Shown here: positions 1 through 13,496 of the stretch, in pieces
Layout of the letters: each line of letters begins with the position of its first letter
Position numbering within the stretch: the first letter of the stretch is position 1
Origin: Larimichthys crocea
Lineage: Eukaryota; Chordata; Actinopteri; Sciaenidae
Assembly (NCBI RefSeq): GCF_000972845.2
Contig: NC_040016.1
Coordinates: 4,856,701 to 4,920,700, forward strand
Direction of reading: 5' to 3'
Length of the DNA stretch: 64,000 nucleotides
The notes under the pieces: model-generated
The model's database searches: none
What the model saw: the letters and a program-made list of their open reading frames with translations, nothing else
What the model was told of the DNA's origin: nothing
Made by a program: the position numbers and the translations under genes

Positions 1-96
1 ACTTTGACCTTGCCCCATGCCTGCTTCCCCCTTTAGCAGTCGGTCTAGTTTGACTGGTGGTAAATGCAAATTCCATTTGCCATTTATTTTAAAGCA

Positions 97-133
97 TTAT
101 ATATATAATATATAATAATATATATATATATAT
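97..133. repeat. (TA)n microsatellite
   Basis: Mostly alternating TA with a few TAA interruptions. Confidence 0.95.
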
Positions 134-170
134 TTCGGCAACTACGCCACTAGATGCCACTCAATCCTAA

Positions 171-260
171 ACTAAAGAAATGCATTCATGCAAACAGATA
201 TGAAAATAGAAATCACTAAAGAAATGCATTCATGCAAACAGATATGAAAATAGAAATCAC
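171..260. repeat. 44-bp tandem duplication (2 copies)
   Basis: The unit beginning actaaagaaatgcattcatg and ending gaaaatagaaatc occurs at 171-214 and again, identically, at 215-258. Identity of the copies suggests a recent duplication or slippage event. Confidence 0.97.
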
Positions 261-1886
261 AGACATTCTGATATTTGTTCAATTCTCTTCGTGCCCTACT
301 GACTCACAGTAGATCTGTCTGAAAAAAATGAAGCTCAGGCGAACACCCACTCTCCTCACCTCACAGATCACTTCCCCCTGGTGCTAGTCTGTCAAAAACA
401 GCAGCCTCGTCTCTCTTTTCTCTTGAACCCAAAACTAACAAGCAAAGTTTGGCCTGCGAGAGTGCTGTGCGAGTACTGGGAACTTCCCGTCAAGTTGAAA
501 GAAAGTAAGCAATGGACTAAATTTCCCCTGGGTCAAACACTGGCTACATTCTCCTACACTAAATCATACATCACATCACAAGCAGCATGGGTTCATGGGA
601 GTCTAAACAGAAGCCGCATTCAACTTGAAGTGCCCTCAACCTAACATGCTGTTTTCACTACAGGCAGTGTCAAATAAGAACTGTTTACAGAGTGGCTGTC
701 CTTTCCCAGGGACCAATAACCTGGCTGCTTTATTGATCCCAATTTGCTGGTTAAGTGTAAGAGCAGGTATGGAGAGACAAGAAACATGTGAGAATCAGTA
801 TCCAGAGCCTGAACGTAGCAGGTAAAGTAACAAGAGGCTCATCTAAAACTAAACACACCCAGTTACAGTCACCGCACATACTGTGTGTGTGTGTTTATAA
901 TGTGTGCATTTACTGCTGAGAGTGTGTGCTGATAGAGACGCTCAAGAGATCCACTCTCCTTTATTCTATTCTTCCTCTGCGACAGCAGCATGCTTTTGAA
1001 TTAGCTCTATCAGTAGCGTAGCCATCCATTACACTGTCTGACACCAGCGCTCACCTTGAGTAGAGGTGTTAGTCTTTGCTGATATAAATTGAAACCTGGA
1101 ATGAACCAATGGCCTTGCGTTCAAAAAAGTCTCATGTGCTTTGCATATCTAATTCATGCATTAAGGAAGCTGTTTGACCCGAGGTTCCAGAGGGTCCGGT
1201 CATCAGGTCAAACTTTCAGCCTCCTGTGTGTGGGACACAAGGTGAGTGTGCAACAATGCGTGGGGGCGGTGAAGTAAAATGGGGACACAAAGAAAAAGAA
1301 AGTACAAAGTGAGAAGAGACAGGGGAAAAAAGACCCGACTCCTCTTATGATAAAAACACACATCATATATCAATCAGTTTTCAATACATGTACATACACA
1401 AGCACACGCCTTTGTAAGCATGCAGACCTGTACACACACACTTGAAGCTTCACCTGCTCATTTGCTCTGATGGAAAGCACAAAGACAACATTTTTTCCGC
1501 ACTCTACCTCGGTTCTGTTTCTTTCACTCTGTCCTATCCATCCTTCGCTACTCTGCGCAGCTAAAGCTCAATCTAAATGACAGCTGAAGTGGTTGTGTGT
1601 TTTGCCAAGGCATTCATCATTTCATTGCTGGCTTCAGCATCGATCAGAGCCTGGAGAGGCTGGTGTGCAGGTTACTGTACAGCAGCTAACAGTGTGACAT
1701 GTTCTCTAAATGCGCTCTGACTCGTGCTTGTTTGGCAGGAAACATTAGTGTTGGAATGAAAGGAAGATGGGGAAGAGAAAAGGCGAGTCGCATTTCCACA
1801 AGGATAATTGGGAGATAATGAGACAGCCATAAATGGAGCTGGAGGGGAAACAGAAAACAGAAAAGACAGATTCATTTCTTCCTTAC

Positions 1887-2042
1887 ATGGAAGGAGGCCC
1901 TCTCCTCTCTGTCCAGGGGTTGAGTGACAAACATGTTGCCGCTGATGGGGTCTATGTTGTAGATCCCACTCGGCGGCTGATCAGCGCCTGCTCCAGTGAT
2001 GCTGTAGCGGATGCCAACGTCCTTGTCCTGATCTGAGCGGAT
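1887..2042 (-). CDS. cdh4: cdh4 coding exon 5: EC1 domain
   Basis: Fifty-two codons of the first extracellular cadherin repeat (EC1), which carries the adhesive interface. The reading is [17 protein letters not shown], then [21 protein letters not shown] and ASFH. GADQPP and the calcium-binding LDRE motif are hallmarks of type I cadherin EC1. The acceptor is ttctgtccccag before ATCCGC and the donor is CAT followed by gtaagg; both are phase 0, so the exon joins exactly to the preceding one (HMLVR to IRSD). The 156-bp length is one I recall for the equivalent exon in other classical cadherins. The HAV cell-adhesion tripeptide belongs to the next exon, which does not lie within the remaining 1.9 kb. 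By itself this exon scores about equally against CDH2 and CDH4 from memory; the preceding two exons decide for cdh4. Confidence 0.94.
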
Positions 2043-2959
2043 CTGGGGACAGAACCAAAGAAACAAGTTTAGCAGGGAGGAAAATCTGTTTTTTATTCCT
2101 GGCTTTCAAACTTGTTCTGCACTCGCAACAGAAAACACAAAATGTTACAAGCATAGTGACATACATTGATAAAAAAAAAAGCATTACGGAATAAAGCCTA
2201 AAGTTCGTGAGCAGAGTGTGTATATGGGAGGTTTGTTAGATGCAATGATGATAACGTTTCCACTGTGAGCTTTCTTTTTTGCCAACACTTTGAACCTACA
2301 CCCTGGAGGTGAAAATTGAAAACTGAACAATGTGCAGAGTGGGAAATAGATCCATTGTCAGAATATTTTGTTTGACCTATTGAATTTTTGGTTTTCTTTT
2401 TCATGGCAGGACTTTGAACAAGTGTAAAATTACCTTACAGACAGCTATGACGCTACCTGCCTGGATGATGTGAAAATGACTCATGCCATTATTCTCCACT
2501 ATGTGGCTTAATATCTTATTGTGCCTGTTCCACCTTTAACACCTCCAATGTTATTTCACACGCAATTCAGAATGTGACATTTAAAGAGTGATATATTTCA
2601 CTTTGAACAGGTTTCAGTATGAGCCGCTCCACTGCCAGAGCAATAAAAAATATCAGTACTTTTGTTCAGCACCTTGCTGACTCGAAAGACAAAAGAAGAT
2701 TGTAGCATTTCTTCCCGTGGCATTGATTTTCAATGGGCTGCAGAGATTCTTCCGTCTCACCATACAATGCAGCAATGTCAGTGTGACTTCACATGTGGGT
2801 CCGACAGTGTTACCATTACCAATTCTTTACAGCATACAAAGGCTGTCATCTCTGAACCTTATTATTATATTATTACTTTTCTTTATTTAATCCCTGAAAT
2901 TTAGGTTTTTGTCCCAAAATGTGATATAATGTAATATTTGCTTGCTTCCCAATGTTAAA

Positions 2960-3330
2960 TTGAAGGGTTCACACCACTGTCATGTCTGTACAATAAACAT
3001 AACACACGAAACACGAAACAGGGAAAATAGCTAGTGTGACTGTCCAAAAATAACAAAATCCCCAAATCCACCTCACCTAGCCACATAACCCTGCAAAAAA
3101 GTGCCATTTTTACACTCTGTTTCTTGTACCGACTTAACAAATGACATATAACGTGAACTTTGAGGTTTGTTATCACTGGAAAAGAGCCAGGTTAAACATT
3201 TCCTGATATTTCCTTTGTGCTGAGCTAACCGGCTGCTGGTGGTAGCTTCATATTTACAGAGTGGTATAAATCCTCTCATCTAACTCTCATTAGGCAGATT
3301 TCCCAGAAAACTATTCCTCTAACTTTTTAA
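2960..3330 (-). repeat. dispersed repeat, family C, with inverted fragments
   Basis: Read on the minus strand, 3330-3060 gives gagttagatgagaggattta, gaagctaccaccagcagccg, gttagctcagcac and agagtgtaaaaatggcactt, a common teleost repeat. A short piece in the opposite sense (ctgtcatgtctgtacaataa) lies next to it at about 2967-3000. Related fragments occur at 43470-43620 and 55725-55900. Confidence 0.6.
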
Positions 3331-4017
3331 TCATATTGCATAGTATTGCATTATATTGTGTGTTTATGGCCAGCAAATGAGTACAGACAGACTCAGTCAC
3401 CTGAGGACAAACAGTACAGACATGTTGTGACACTAAGGACCCTGAAGTTAAATGATAATTCTGGTCCAATTAAATTGTGTAATTTTCATCATGTGAAGAA
3501 ATGCAAGAGCCGGAGACTCAAACTCCAATAACACACATATCAAGACAAATTAACACTATATTACATTTGTGTTTCATGCAATTACTGCACAGCAGCACTA
3601 ATGATTTCAGTCAGTGATTACATGCAACCCTGCTTACCATATATTTAGGATTTAATGCTTAAAGACAAAAAATTTTTTATTATATATTATTTCCAGTTTT
3701 GGTATTTCAGATTTCCTACCTCAGAAATCTTCTTGCAACCACAACGATTCACTTTGTGACCCTCTGTGGGGGAGACTCAAACCTAGTAGGCCATATACAG
3801 TTTGATTTTATGGTATTACACGGTACTGGTAGAAGATGCAGTCACATCTCCCTCTACTGAAAACTCATGGATTGTGGCTGCTGCTGTGGTCATTCACGAC
3901 GTCCACTACATATATTATTACTGCCATTATTGCTACCATATCTCCATTACAGTTTATAATTAGTTAATGACTTGCTGCATCTGTGTCCTCTATCACAGGT
4001 TCCACTGCTACTGTAAT

Positions 4018-4067
4018 CATTTTATCATTCATTGTAATTCATTGTCATTTTATCATTCATTGTAATT
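4018..4067. repeat. short tandem duplication, 28-bp period
   Basis: The 22-bp string starting cattttatcattcattgtaa occurs at 4018-4039 and 4046-4067, immediately before the dispersed repeat at 4105. Confidence 0.9.
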
Positions 4068-4104
4068 GTACAATATGTTTGTGTTGATTTGTTCTGTACA
4101 CATA

Positions 4105-4330
4105 ACATATTGCATGTCTGTCCGTCCTGGGAGAGGGATCCCTCCTCTGTGGCTCTTCCTGAGGTTTCTTCCACATTTTTTCCCTGTTAAAGGGTTTTTT
4201 GTGGTTTTTCCTCACTCGAACCGAGGGTCTAAGGACAGAGGGTGTCACTCCCTGTACAGATTGTAAAGCCCTCCGAGGCAAATGTACTTTGTGACTTTGG
4301 GCTATACAAATAAAACTTGATTTTATTTGA
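4105..4330 (+). mobile_element. dispersed fish repeat with LINE2-type 3' tail
   Basis: Contains the block gagagggatccctcctctg, cctgaggtttcttcc, ccctgttaaagggtttttt, then gtaaagccctccgaggcaaa and gggctatacaaataaaactt. I recognise this as a very common dispersed repeat of teleost introns. The end ggctatacaaataaaa is of the kind shared by LINE2-group elements and the SINEs they mobilise. Family name not assigned. Confidence 0.7.
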
Positions 4331-7197
4331 TCTTTAAATGCCAAATATCTTCATATGATCTCTACTTCGACCTCACCCACTGGTTCTGAACACACACTGC
4401 GTTGACTCTTTTTTTTTACTGGCACCAAACTATCACTATGGTTACAAGCCAGTGGGAATAATCACAGAGTCAAATGGAGAAAAAGGAAGGCTTGGCTCTT
4501 TTTTCTCTCTATCTTTCTCTTCCCCTCCTAAGCAATTTTCCTGGTCTGTGGGGTTGCAGATCATGCATGAAAATGAAATTACTTCATCCGTTCAGCAGTG
4601 ACGGCAGCTTCTGCATAAAACATCTCTCTGTTTGAACATGATACCCTCTCTCTTAATTTCCAACGTGCTCCTCCCACACCCACAGTGCTGCAAGCTTTCA
4701 CAGATACAATTTTCATTTCCTGAGCTCACTTCACACAAGATCCATACGTGAACCCTGCAGGCTCAGGTGTAATGTACAGTATTGTATAAGTCATATCAAT
4801 CAGTGCACTCAGGCTGTTCTACTTATACATGTATTCACTGTTGCGTGACAATAATACTGTAAGACAAATTGCATTAATTATTCACAACGCCCACCATCTG
4901 CCAATCATGGCATAAATAATAATATAATTTGATCATTCACCCTCATCATTAATGTCATGTGTTTGGATAACAGATAATAATGTGGAGCAGAACAGACAGA
5001 TTATAGATTTTAGTAATGAGAACGTGCCTGAGAAATCCTCCATCTTATCTGCGAAGAAGACAAACACGTTGAGGTTCAAAACAACAAGAAATGAACTGAG
5101 GCGCACCACGGAGAGTCCCATCTGCTCGAGCTGCAGGAACATGCGGAAAAAAAAGAAGAAACCTACATGTATATGTGTGTAGTGAAGTGTTTGACGGGTA
5201 AGAGGATCTCAGTGTGCACGCAAAAGCATGGATCAGGACAACCAGCTCAGTTCAATAATTCACAGGGCCGTCGTGTGGGAAATGCACCTATGAAGTTTTC
5301 ACCTGCCACGGCACCGTGCTTCTTCATCTGGACGTGTGCATGGTTGCGTGTCTGAGTGCATGTGTGTCTCTCTTCACTGGAACTTCAAAGCCGGCTGTGT
5401 GTGGTTGGCACATTTGTGAAATAGCCCCAAGAGAAAAACAAAGGAGCTCTTACACGATACGCGGCCTCTGTTTCCACGCCCGCTTAAAATTCCACATCAA
5501 AGCCACCTGAGACCAGATGTCACATTGCCTCTTAATGAAGAGTCTTTATATCAATAAATTGAATAAATTAAGAAGCATGGCTTCTTGGAGTCCTGGGAAT
5601 CCCATGAGTGACAACTGCTCAATTGAGCCATTTCAATAGAATGCTAATGATGAAATCTGGTATTTCTGCCCACCTCTCTCTCTTTCCATAGCTATATTTC
5701 ATTGTCTCTCTTACATCAGTACCTCCTGGAAGATAGAATGGCCACTAATCACACCAGGAATAGCAGAGGGAGGCAGATGCAAGGGACTTAACTGGCTGTC
5801 TGTATCCGTCAGATCAAACCAGACATCATATAAGTGACCTATTTGTAGCTCTTTGAGAGTGATTTCCTTGATTACTGACAACTGCTGGGATCCTGTGGGA
5901 CAAGCTATCAGCGTGAGAAGAAAGATGGTGAGGAATGGAGGCAGAGAGACACGGGGAGCGAAAGCAATGGGGAGTTAGGGAAAATTAGATGAAGAATTAG
6001 TGTTCTGTTAAACTCCTCCAGGGTGACGCAAGGCTCACAAACAGATAGAAGGAAAGGAATGGAAAGGAATACATTTCCATTTATTGAGCGTAGCGGCTGG
6101 CTGTCTAATTAGCGCACTGTGAAGTTTCAGTCTGTCCAAATCTCCTTTAATTGATCCAACCCTGTATGATCACCCTATCTGCATAAATAGTTTGATGCGT
6201 ACATAAACAGGGACTAATTTGCTGTTTATTTGACGGTACTTGTTTGATCCATTCACGCCATGTCTGATTTTTAGCAATAGTGCAAAACGAACAAAGCAGC
6301 ATTCTGCTATGCAAAGGACGAGCATGTGTCGAGCTGCACTTCTCTCCCTACGACTAGTTTGCTTCCAGGAAACAATCATTCAACCAGGAAGTCATTAAAG
6401 GACAGTGTGCTGCAGGCACTCATGGGATCATGAAGGGTTACTGTTTGCTATGGGCTAATGTCACCCAATAATGGGAATCTGTGGTTTACACTCTTTGATA
6501 GCCTCTTTTATGTCTTGTCCACGCTTAATGGTCCAGGCCTGTGTTATAGTCCTTTGGCTTCACACATCTCTCTCTTTCTGTTTTATAGATCTTTATAGGG
6601 CTTAGTCACCTCACTTTGCCTTTAGGGTACATCAAACACCCCCTACAGGTTACACAGGCTCAAGAGCCACACCAGGACACACTACCACAGATCCATGCAA
6701 CACAATATGAACACTTTATGAATTTACAAACACTCAAATACTATATTATCAAGAGGATAAGGCTACATGCTGTGGCCTTTTCAGTTGTCTGAGGGTCACA
6801 CATGCATGCAAAATGAGGATAGTTAAAATAGTCAAGATAAACAAGAAGTTTCCTAAAGCAACAGCCAGCTCCTGCCCATTAAACCCGCTTTGTAAAGGTC
6901 AGATCTCTGAATATGAACCTTGCTCTGTGTCTTGCTTGTGTGTCTCTTGATCAGTGCTAGAACTAGTTTGAAAAGGCTCCAGTAGCAAAACATTTCTCAC
7001 CCATTCAAAATGCTGTATAGAACATCGCCATTATAGCGAAACCATAAAGCACTTAAAGGAGAATTCTGTTCCTCTTCATTCCACTTCTGCTGTAGAGGAA
7101 AATGACTCCGCAAAACAACATACGCTGACAAACAACATGAGCCTCTTTAAGCTTCCCAAACAAAATTCAATTTTACATGAATTATTTCAAATTGAAG

Positions 7198-7362
7198 GGC
7201 GGTGGTGCCTCACAGCAGGAAGGTTTTGGAGCAATTGGATGAGGCCTTTCTATGTGGAGATTTCATATTCTCTTCCTTGGTGACTCCGGCTTTCTCCCAC
7301 AGTCCAAAGACATCAGGTTATTGTTGTTTGTCTCTATGTGTCAGCCCTGTGATGAACTGCTG
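7198..7362 (+). mobile_element. truncated dispersed fish repeat (SINE/LINE-like)
   Basis: The motifs ggcggtggtgcctcacagca, ggcctttctatgtggaga, ggctttctcccacagtccaa and tgtctctatgtgtcagccc are in the same order as in a very common teleost repeat, here with internal deletions. Family name not assigned. Confidence 0.65.
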
Positions 7363-10300
7363 ATTTGACTAATAAATGCACACAGTATTCTGTTACTAGT
7401 TCACTAGTCTATGTACATGGTAAATTGATAGTAATACACATCCTTGCATGTAAACAAATCGGTATGTGAGCTAGCAGATTCTTCTTCTATGCAGGCAGAG
7501 TAGCCAATCGAGGGTGTTAACAGCTGTTGAATCTTTATAATGGAGGTGGCAACTGCAACATTAGCATATCACAGTTAAAATAGACACAATTAAAATGAAA
7601 ATAGGAGCCATGTTGCAAAGTACTAAAATTATCCTTTAATTTTTGTAGTGCATCTACAGAATACTGGCTTCAGTCTTTTGAACTCATGACTCATATATCT
7701 CATATTTAGGCATTGTTTAATTGTGATCTAATAATTATGTTAATGCTGACCAAATGAAGTCATGTTTAATATACCAGCTATTTATACTACATGGTGAAAC
7801 AGTAAATGCCACTGAAGGCACCACTAGCCAAGTATAGAAAACATCTACTTCACAGCAGTTAGAGCTGCAGTTTGTATGCAAGCATGTGAGTGTGAAGGTT
7901 GGCCAATACACAGAGGATAAAGGCAGTAAAGTCAAATTAATGAAATTTCCGTGCTGAGGTGCATTGTGGGAGGAAGTGAAAACTCGGGACACAGACAGGC
8001 CATCACAGAGCCCTTCTTGCGGCCTCTCAGTCATGCTTTAGCTGTCAGCCATAATTAAGAGTGTCTGCCAAATATATGGATGTCTGTATTAGAAACTTCT
8101 TACTGACTGGATGCCTCATATACTCACAAGCCTGCTCTGCTTTTAGACTCCGTCTCCCAGAATGTTTACACAGGCACATAAGACGTAACAATAGGGTTAT
8201 TGGGTTAAACGAAAGCATGATTCCGAATTGTTTTTGTCTAAATGAGGCAAAATTTGAGTCCGGATTAGTCTGAGGGCTTCTGTCTAATCACCTCATGGCG
8301 GTCGATTCATCATGTGGATTCAGAGTGGGAGAATTTTTGACCTTTTAAAAAGAGGTTTTAGAGATATCCAAATCTTATTTGCTCTCTGATGTTCTTACCC
8401 TTACCCCTTGAAATTACAAAAATTTTCCTCAAGTAGTGTGAATTTCCAGTATTTTCCGCTGCAAGCCCTTATGTGTAATTTCTATTTTCTTTACTGCTCC
8501 TTTTATACTACTGCCCGGTTTTAAAATATGCCTTGAGTTGTTGTTTTTTTCCCCTGCAGATTCATAGTAGGTCTGTCACCTTAGTTAATGATTTTAAACA
8601 AAGACAATGACAGTGCCATGCTAGACTATTGATTTATATATCTAAGCAGCTTGACTTCAGTTTGACGCCTGGGGTTAAAATATTCAGATCCGGCAATAAA
8701 CTTTTGCACTCACGGGGATGCTGGAATGGCTGCTAACATTAGTCATTGCGAATGGGTGAACTGCTTGTTAAATAGCATTATCAAACACATCTGTGCATCT
8801 GCAAACTACACAGGTACCCTTGAAAAAAATCACTGTGTTTGATAATGTCTCATCTTTCTTCCCCTGCTGTTGTACAGTATCTGTTTTCTCTTTGTTGAAC
8901 ATGAGGGAAATGGCAAAACTACATGCTTTTTAACTTCCTCTTAAATTTCAGTTTTGCATTGCTTTGATCCCTCCTGCTGTGTGCTTGTCACTCTTCAAAG
9001 CTGATGTGCCCTGCTTTTGATGGGGAAGAGGAATTCAAATAGTCTGATAGGCCATCCACATAAACATCCAACAAAATGACAGAGGAGGAAATAGGGAAGC
9101 AGAGGATGAAAGAATGAGAGAGATGGGCTGACAAAATGGCAACAAAATTTCCAATTATGGAAAATGTGGGAGCTCAAGTTTTTGCCAGCCGTCAAACTTT
9201 CCTTCCTACAAAATACAATAACAACCTTACACGCGAGAGTGCGGCGATAAAGAGGGGATAAAACCTGTCAGTTTGGTGGCGTCATGAGAAGGGAATGGTG
9301 TGGATGGTTTTAAAAATAGTCACATAGAAGGTTTGTGAGGGAGAAGCTGCAGAGAGCTCAGGTTTAATATCTCTCAAGTGAGAGCCACTGACAGCCACCG
9401 TCGCACACAGTTATCCCTGATACTCATAAAGAACAGCCGTCTGGGCCTTGGCAAGCAGGCATGCTAGTCCATTATGGATCGGAAAGTGAATGGGAAATGA
9501 ACCAAGCTCCATGCAGCTCTGAAATATGTATTTTTCCCCTTCCTTTTCATTTGGTGTGCTCTCTCATTTAGTCTGTATTTGTGCTGCCATATCAGTTTGT
9601 CTATCTCTATCTCTTTCTGTTTCTCACCCTTCTGCACTCTCTCCTCCCATTTCTCCCAGTGGGAAGGAAGCAGCGAGAGTCCCATCAATACAAACGAGCA
9701 ACAGTCACCACCTGAGGAAGGGTTGTCTGCTCTGGTACTGACACTGTTATTCAGCCATTCGTCTCCACTTTCTAACACGGTCAGTTGAATTGAATCCTTT
9801 GAGTTCCTGAGGTTTCCTGAGGTAATGTTTCTGTGAAGGGAATTTGACAATTTAAAGAAACAAAGCTAAAAACCTTTTGGGGGTAATTTTTTCCCTCCCT
9901 CCAGAGGAGCTGTTTTAATGTGATGTATAAGAGGGAATGACGATCCAGTTATAGGTGAGTGTAAAAAGACAGAAGAAGCTTAGAAGAAAACATCTAAGAA
10001 AGCAGAGGCATTGCCAAGTAATACGTCGTTTAAATGAACAGTGGAAAGGATTCTGCATGCCGCCAGCATATCGAATAAAAAACCTTCAAATGAAAGAGTT
10101 TGGCTCTCTTTTTAAACTGATATAAAGTCTTTGGAGGAGAGGTATTTTTCTTTCCTGAGCTCGTATGGATCATGAATATCTGGAGGATGTTCTGTAAATT
10201 TTGAGAGAAAGGAATTCCAGCACTTCACCATTTTGTATCTGCTCAAAAATAGATTAGATGCCTTCTCAAGTGCACTCGCGTGCACGCACATCGCGGCTTC

Positions 10301-11977
10301 TACCTCAGACCATTAACCAGACGGAGGAATGAAAATGTAGGATTGGAAAAGGGGGCAATTAGAGGGAGAACAAATATTAATGGAAGTTAAGAAGTGACTC
10401 ACAAACCCAATTACAGCATTAGCCAGGCAATTTAGATGAGCTCCGCGAGACATGAGAATCCTGTTGAAATGTTCCAGCGGTCTCTCTGCATTAACAATGG
10501 CATTAATTCCCCTGATTCACAGCGAGGGGAGAAGAATGGAGCAAATACAGCCATTCTGTCTCTCTTATAAGGAGAGCCACATCCTCTCATTCTGCAATGG
10601 GACTGGAGGAGGCAATGGTCTTACCCTCCCCAAGCAGACCGTGGACCCCCGGAGAGTCTCATCTCGTTAGATAGCTCCGTCCTCCTGCTCTATCTAAGGC
10701 TTCCCAACACAAGGACGGCAGGTAAACCATACAGCATGTTCTTCCATGCACAGAGAAATGTCCCACAAGATAATTACAGTGAGGACATGGTTGGCTGCTG
10801 GAGGGCTGACTAAAGGGAAAGACAGTGGCATAAAGAGATAGATATAGATAGATAGGGTTATAGATGGATGGGTGGGGAGATAGTGAGGAACTTTCTGCTG
10901 CTCTTGCACTTTCCCTTTCCACCTTTGCACCATTGTCATACTGCATCCCTCAAACCAAGCTGCTGCCACAAGCTCCCGTAGGGGACATGCGGCCCTGACA
11001 GCCTGGCCAATCAGCAGCACCCTAAGGCCAGTTGAAAGCCCTTCTGGCATGCCTAAGGCTAGCGGGGTCCAACCAATCAGTTAGAGGCCAGGCTTGAAAG
11101 GAGGGCCATGCTTGGCTCAGGGAGCTGCTAAGGCTGCCAATGAGAGTCCGGAGGGGAGTTCGAGTGGCTCAGAGGGAGGCTGCCAGAGGGGTCAGAGTGG
11201 ACGGGGGCAGACTGACAGTTGTTTAGTGAGAGGCTGAGCTCTGTGTCACTCACAACAGCACTCAGCCTTTGTACTACTGGGCTGGCTCTAATGGGACTGT
11301 CACCTTCTAATTGTCCGACTGGGGATGCTGAGAATGACAAACAGGCGAACACACACACTCAGTACACAGAGACACACACAAATACAGAGAGACACGCAAG
11401 TCCCCTCACAGACCCAGGCATAATCCAGCAAACAAAAGGCAATCTGCACAAATGTTTAGACATAAACACTCTTTTTATGCCGCAAGAGATTTGTGTTTGT
11501 GGGAAAATTCTATCATGGTGCAGTAGGTAAGACTGCACTAACCTGCAGATCCATTAAAAGCAAATGCCTAGGGCTAATTTATATTACACTTGGTACTGTA
11601 CATTTTGAGTGTATAATATACAAATATATTTGCTGAGTACACCAAATTAAGTTAAATCCAACTTTGCAGCTTTTGCAAATCTTCCTCATAATTGTAAGCA
11701 CAGAAAATATGATAATAAAATGATTTTAAATGTTGGAGTTTGTAGAATTACCCAAACAACCATAAATGCCTCTGAGGTTATGTTTCGTCATTTAAATCTG
11801 CATTAACAGATTTTTTTGTGCACTTGTTAGCAGTGCAACAAGCTCTAAACACAACACTGATATATTATAAGCCCATATTAATGTAATGAACAAACAGTTG
11901 CCTCTTTACTCGTGTGGCTAACAAAAAGCAAAATTAGGATTTTTTTGGAGAATGTTTCTGGACGCCTTGTGAATAAA

Positions 11978-12330
11978 CACTACTGTTCAAAAGTTTGGAA
12001 TCACCTCCCACAAAATCGTCATTTACTTCAGTCAGACAGATGAGAGCACTACTCTATATGTCTGAATGGTCTCGTATGCTTTAAATAGATGTTATTTTGT
12101 ATGTAGGCTTTGCAAAGAAGACTGACAAGTAAAAGGGTAGAAAGACAAAAAACCCTCTGAGCAACAGTTAAATAACATTGTAACAAAACTCCAGACATCG
12201 GTAAAAGAAATTGGAAGCTTAGCATCAAAATCTGTGCTGCCTTAAACAGGAACAGGATCCTGTCTCAGTGTCAAGTGCACAATACTGCCTCAGGCAAGCT
12301 GGAATTAAGAGCTGTGCTGCCTTAGCAAAG
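11978..12330 (+). mobile_element. Tc1/mariner-like DNA transposon fragment, left end
   Basis: Starts with cactactgttcaaaagtttg then gaatcacc, the terminal inverted repeat type (TACTG.TCAAAAGTTTGG.GTCAC) widespread in fish Tc1-like elements. The following 300 bp (to about cttagcaaag) look like internal element sequence, but no open transposase and no matching right repeat were found, so the copy is truncated. The right boundary is approximate. Confidence 0.5.
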
Positions 12331-12930
12331 TGTTCTTTTTTTTTTAAAACACTGCATATGTATTTATTTCCAAAAATATAGAAACACAACCCAACATATA
12401 CACACAAAAAAAAAGAAAAGAAAGGGTCTGGATTGCGATATCTCCACAAAACCAGCTCCTATGTAATGTTCACTAGTTCATTGACCTGTCCTGTCACCAA
12501 CATCTCCCCAAAACTGTTCGCGGACATAACCAAAGCACGAGTGGTCTACATTTACTTCTCCACAGTGTCTCCAACACAATTGTGGTGTGGATGCACATTT
12601 TCTTGCTACTTTAGGTATGATAAAGAATTTTATTACGTTGCAACCATGTTCTTTCCAGGATGTTCAGGGTGTTGTGATGACTGTTGCGTTCTCCAGATTT
12701 TCGATCCATTCATTTTCTGAAATATTTACACCTAATTCACTTTCCCTTTCTCTGCTTTACAGATAGCGTATTATCGCAGAATTAAATGTTATTAATATAT
12801 ATTAATTTGATAAACTCTGGTTATGTTTTAAATGATTCCTTTTTATATAAGTTTTTTGTACTATTCTTTATTTTCTCTTGAAGTAGTCCCTTAACTGCAG
12901 AAATCTGAAAACATCCTGATTGTTTAGTCC

Positions 12931-13467
12931 AGACATGGGCAAACTACGGCCCGTTAGGCTTTTCAATACGGCCCGCCGAACTTATCCACATCCAAAAAAT
13001 AAAAATATATCTTTCAAAGATATGTGTCTCATCACTGTGCGATGAAAACTCGGTGAGCTAGCCCCCAAAGAGTAGCAACAAAACCCACAAAATGATGCAG
13101 TATGTCTGATCTTTGCTGTTTTATGTCAAAAGTTCTATTCCAGCATGAAGAAACGCTGCTAATGTCTCCTGCTCTGTCTCTGCTTTAGTTTGAATCAGTC
13201 ACGAAGCTCCTGGTTGTTACATAAAGACAAAGAGGCTTTGACAGTGAAGTGAGACCTCTTGCTGCGATATACTACCTTTGGGTTTACTTCATTCTGGATC
13301 GTCATTGGTGGGTCAAAGGTGAATGTGGGCGGTACTAATCGATTCTCCTGACTCTGATTGGTCGACAGGTGACAGGTGTCAATCATCCACACTGTGTTGT
13401 TTTAGCTTTAGCAGCACTTTTCTAGTCTATATTTTCTTACCAAATTAAACTACAGTTCTGGACTAAA
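12931..13467. mobile_element. hAT-like DNA transposon end
   Basis: The stretch agacatgggcaaactacggc followed by ccg, then cggcccgccgaac, is the typical terminal sequence of hAT-family elements in vertebrates (the consensus usually begins CAG..(G/A)TGGGCAAACTACGGCCCG). No transposase was seen. An 11-bp inverted repeat, TTTAGTCCAGA at 12924-12934 and TCTGGACTAAA at 13457-13467, could mark the ends of a short non-autonomous copy, but its outer bases do not agree with the usual CAG terminus, so the right boundary is a guess. Confidence 0.5.
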
Positions 13468-13496
13468 TCGGATAACTGCTCTAACAGGTCCCTTGT

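Larger units (their letters stand above)
1..1886 (-). other. cdh4: cdh4 intron 5 (5' part only)
   Basis: Begins with the gtaagg donor directly after the EC1 exon and runs off the window edge. It holds an AT microsatellite (97-133), a 44-bp tandem duplication (171-260) and a short GT run near 880. No exon encoding the rest of EC1 (HAV region) was found, and nothing else is recognisable. Confidence 0.85.

Noticed and set aside
9464..9850. 128-codon open frame on the minus strand
   Set aside because: Low-complexity, no family resemblance, overlaps competing frames on the other strand, and lies in intron 4.
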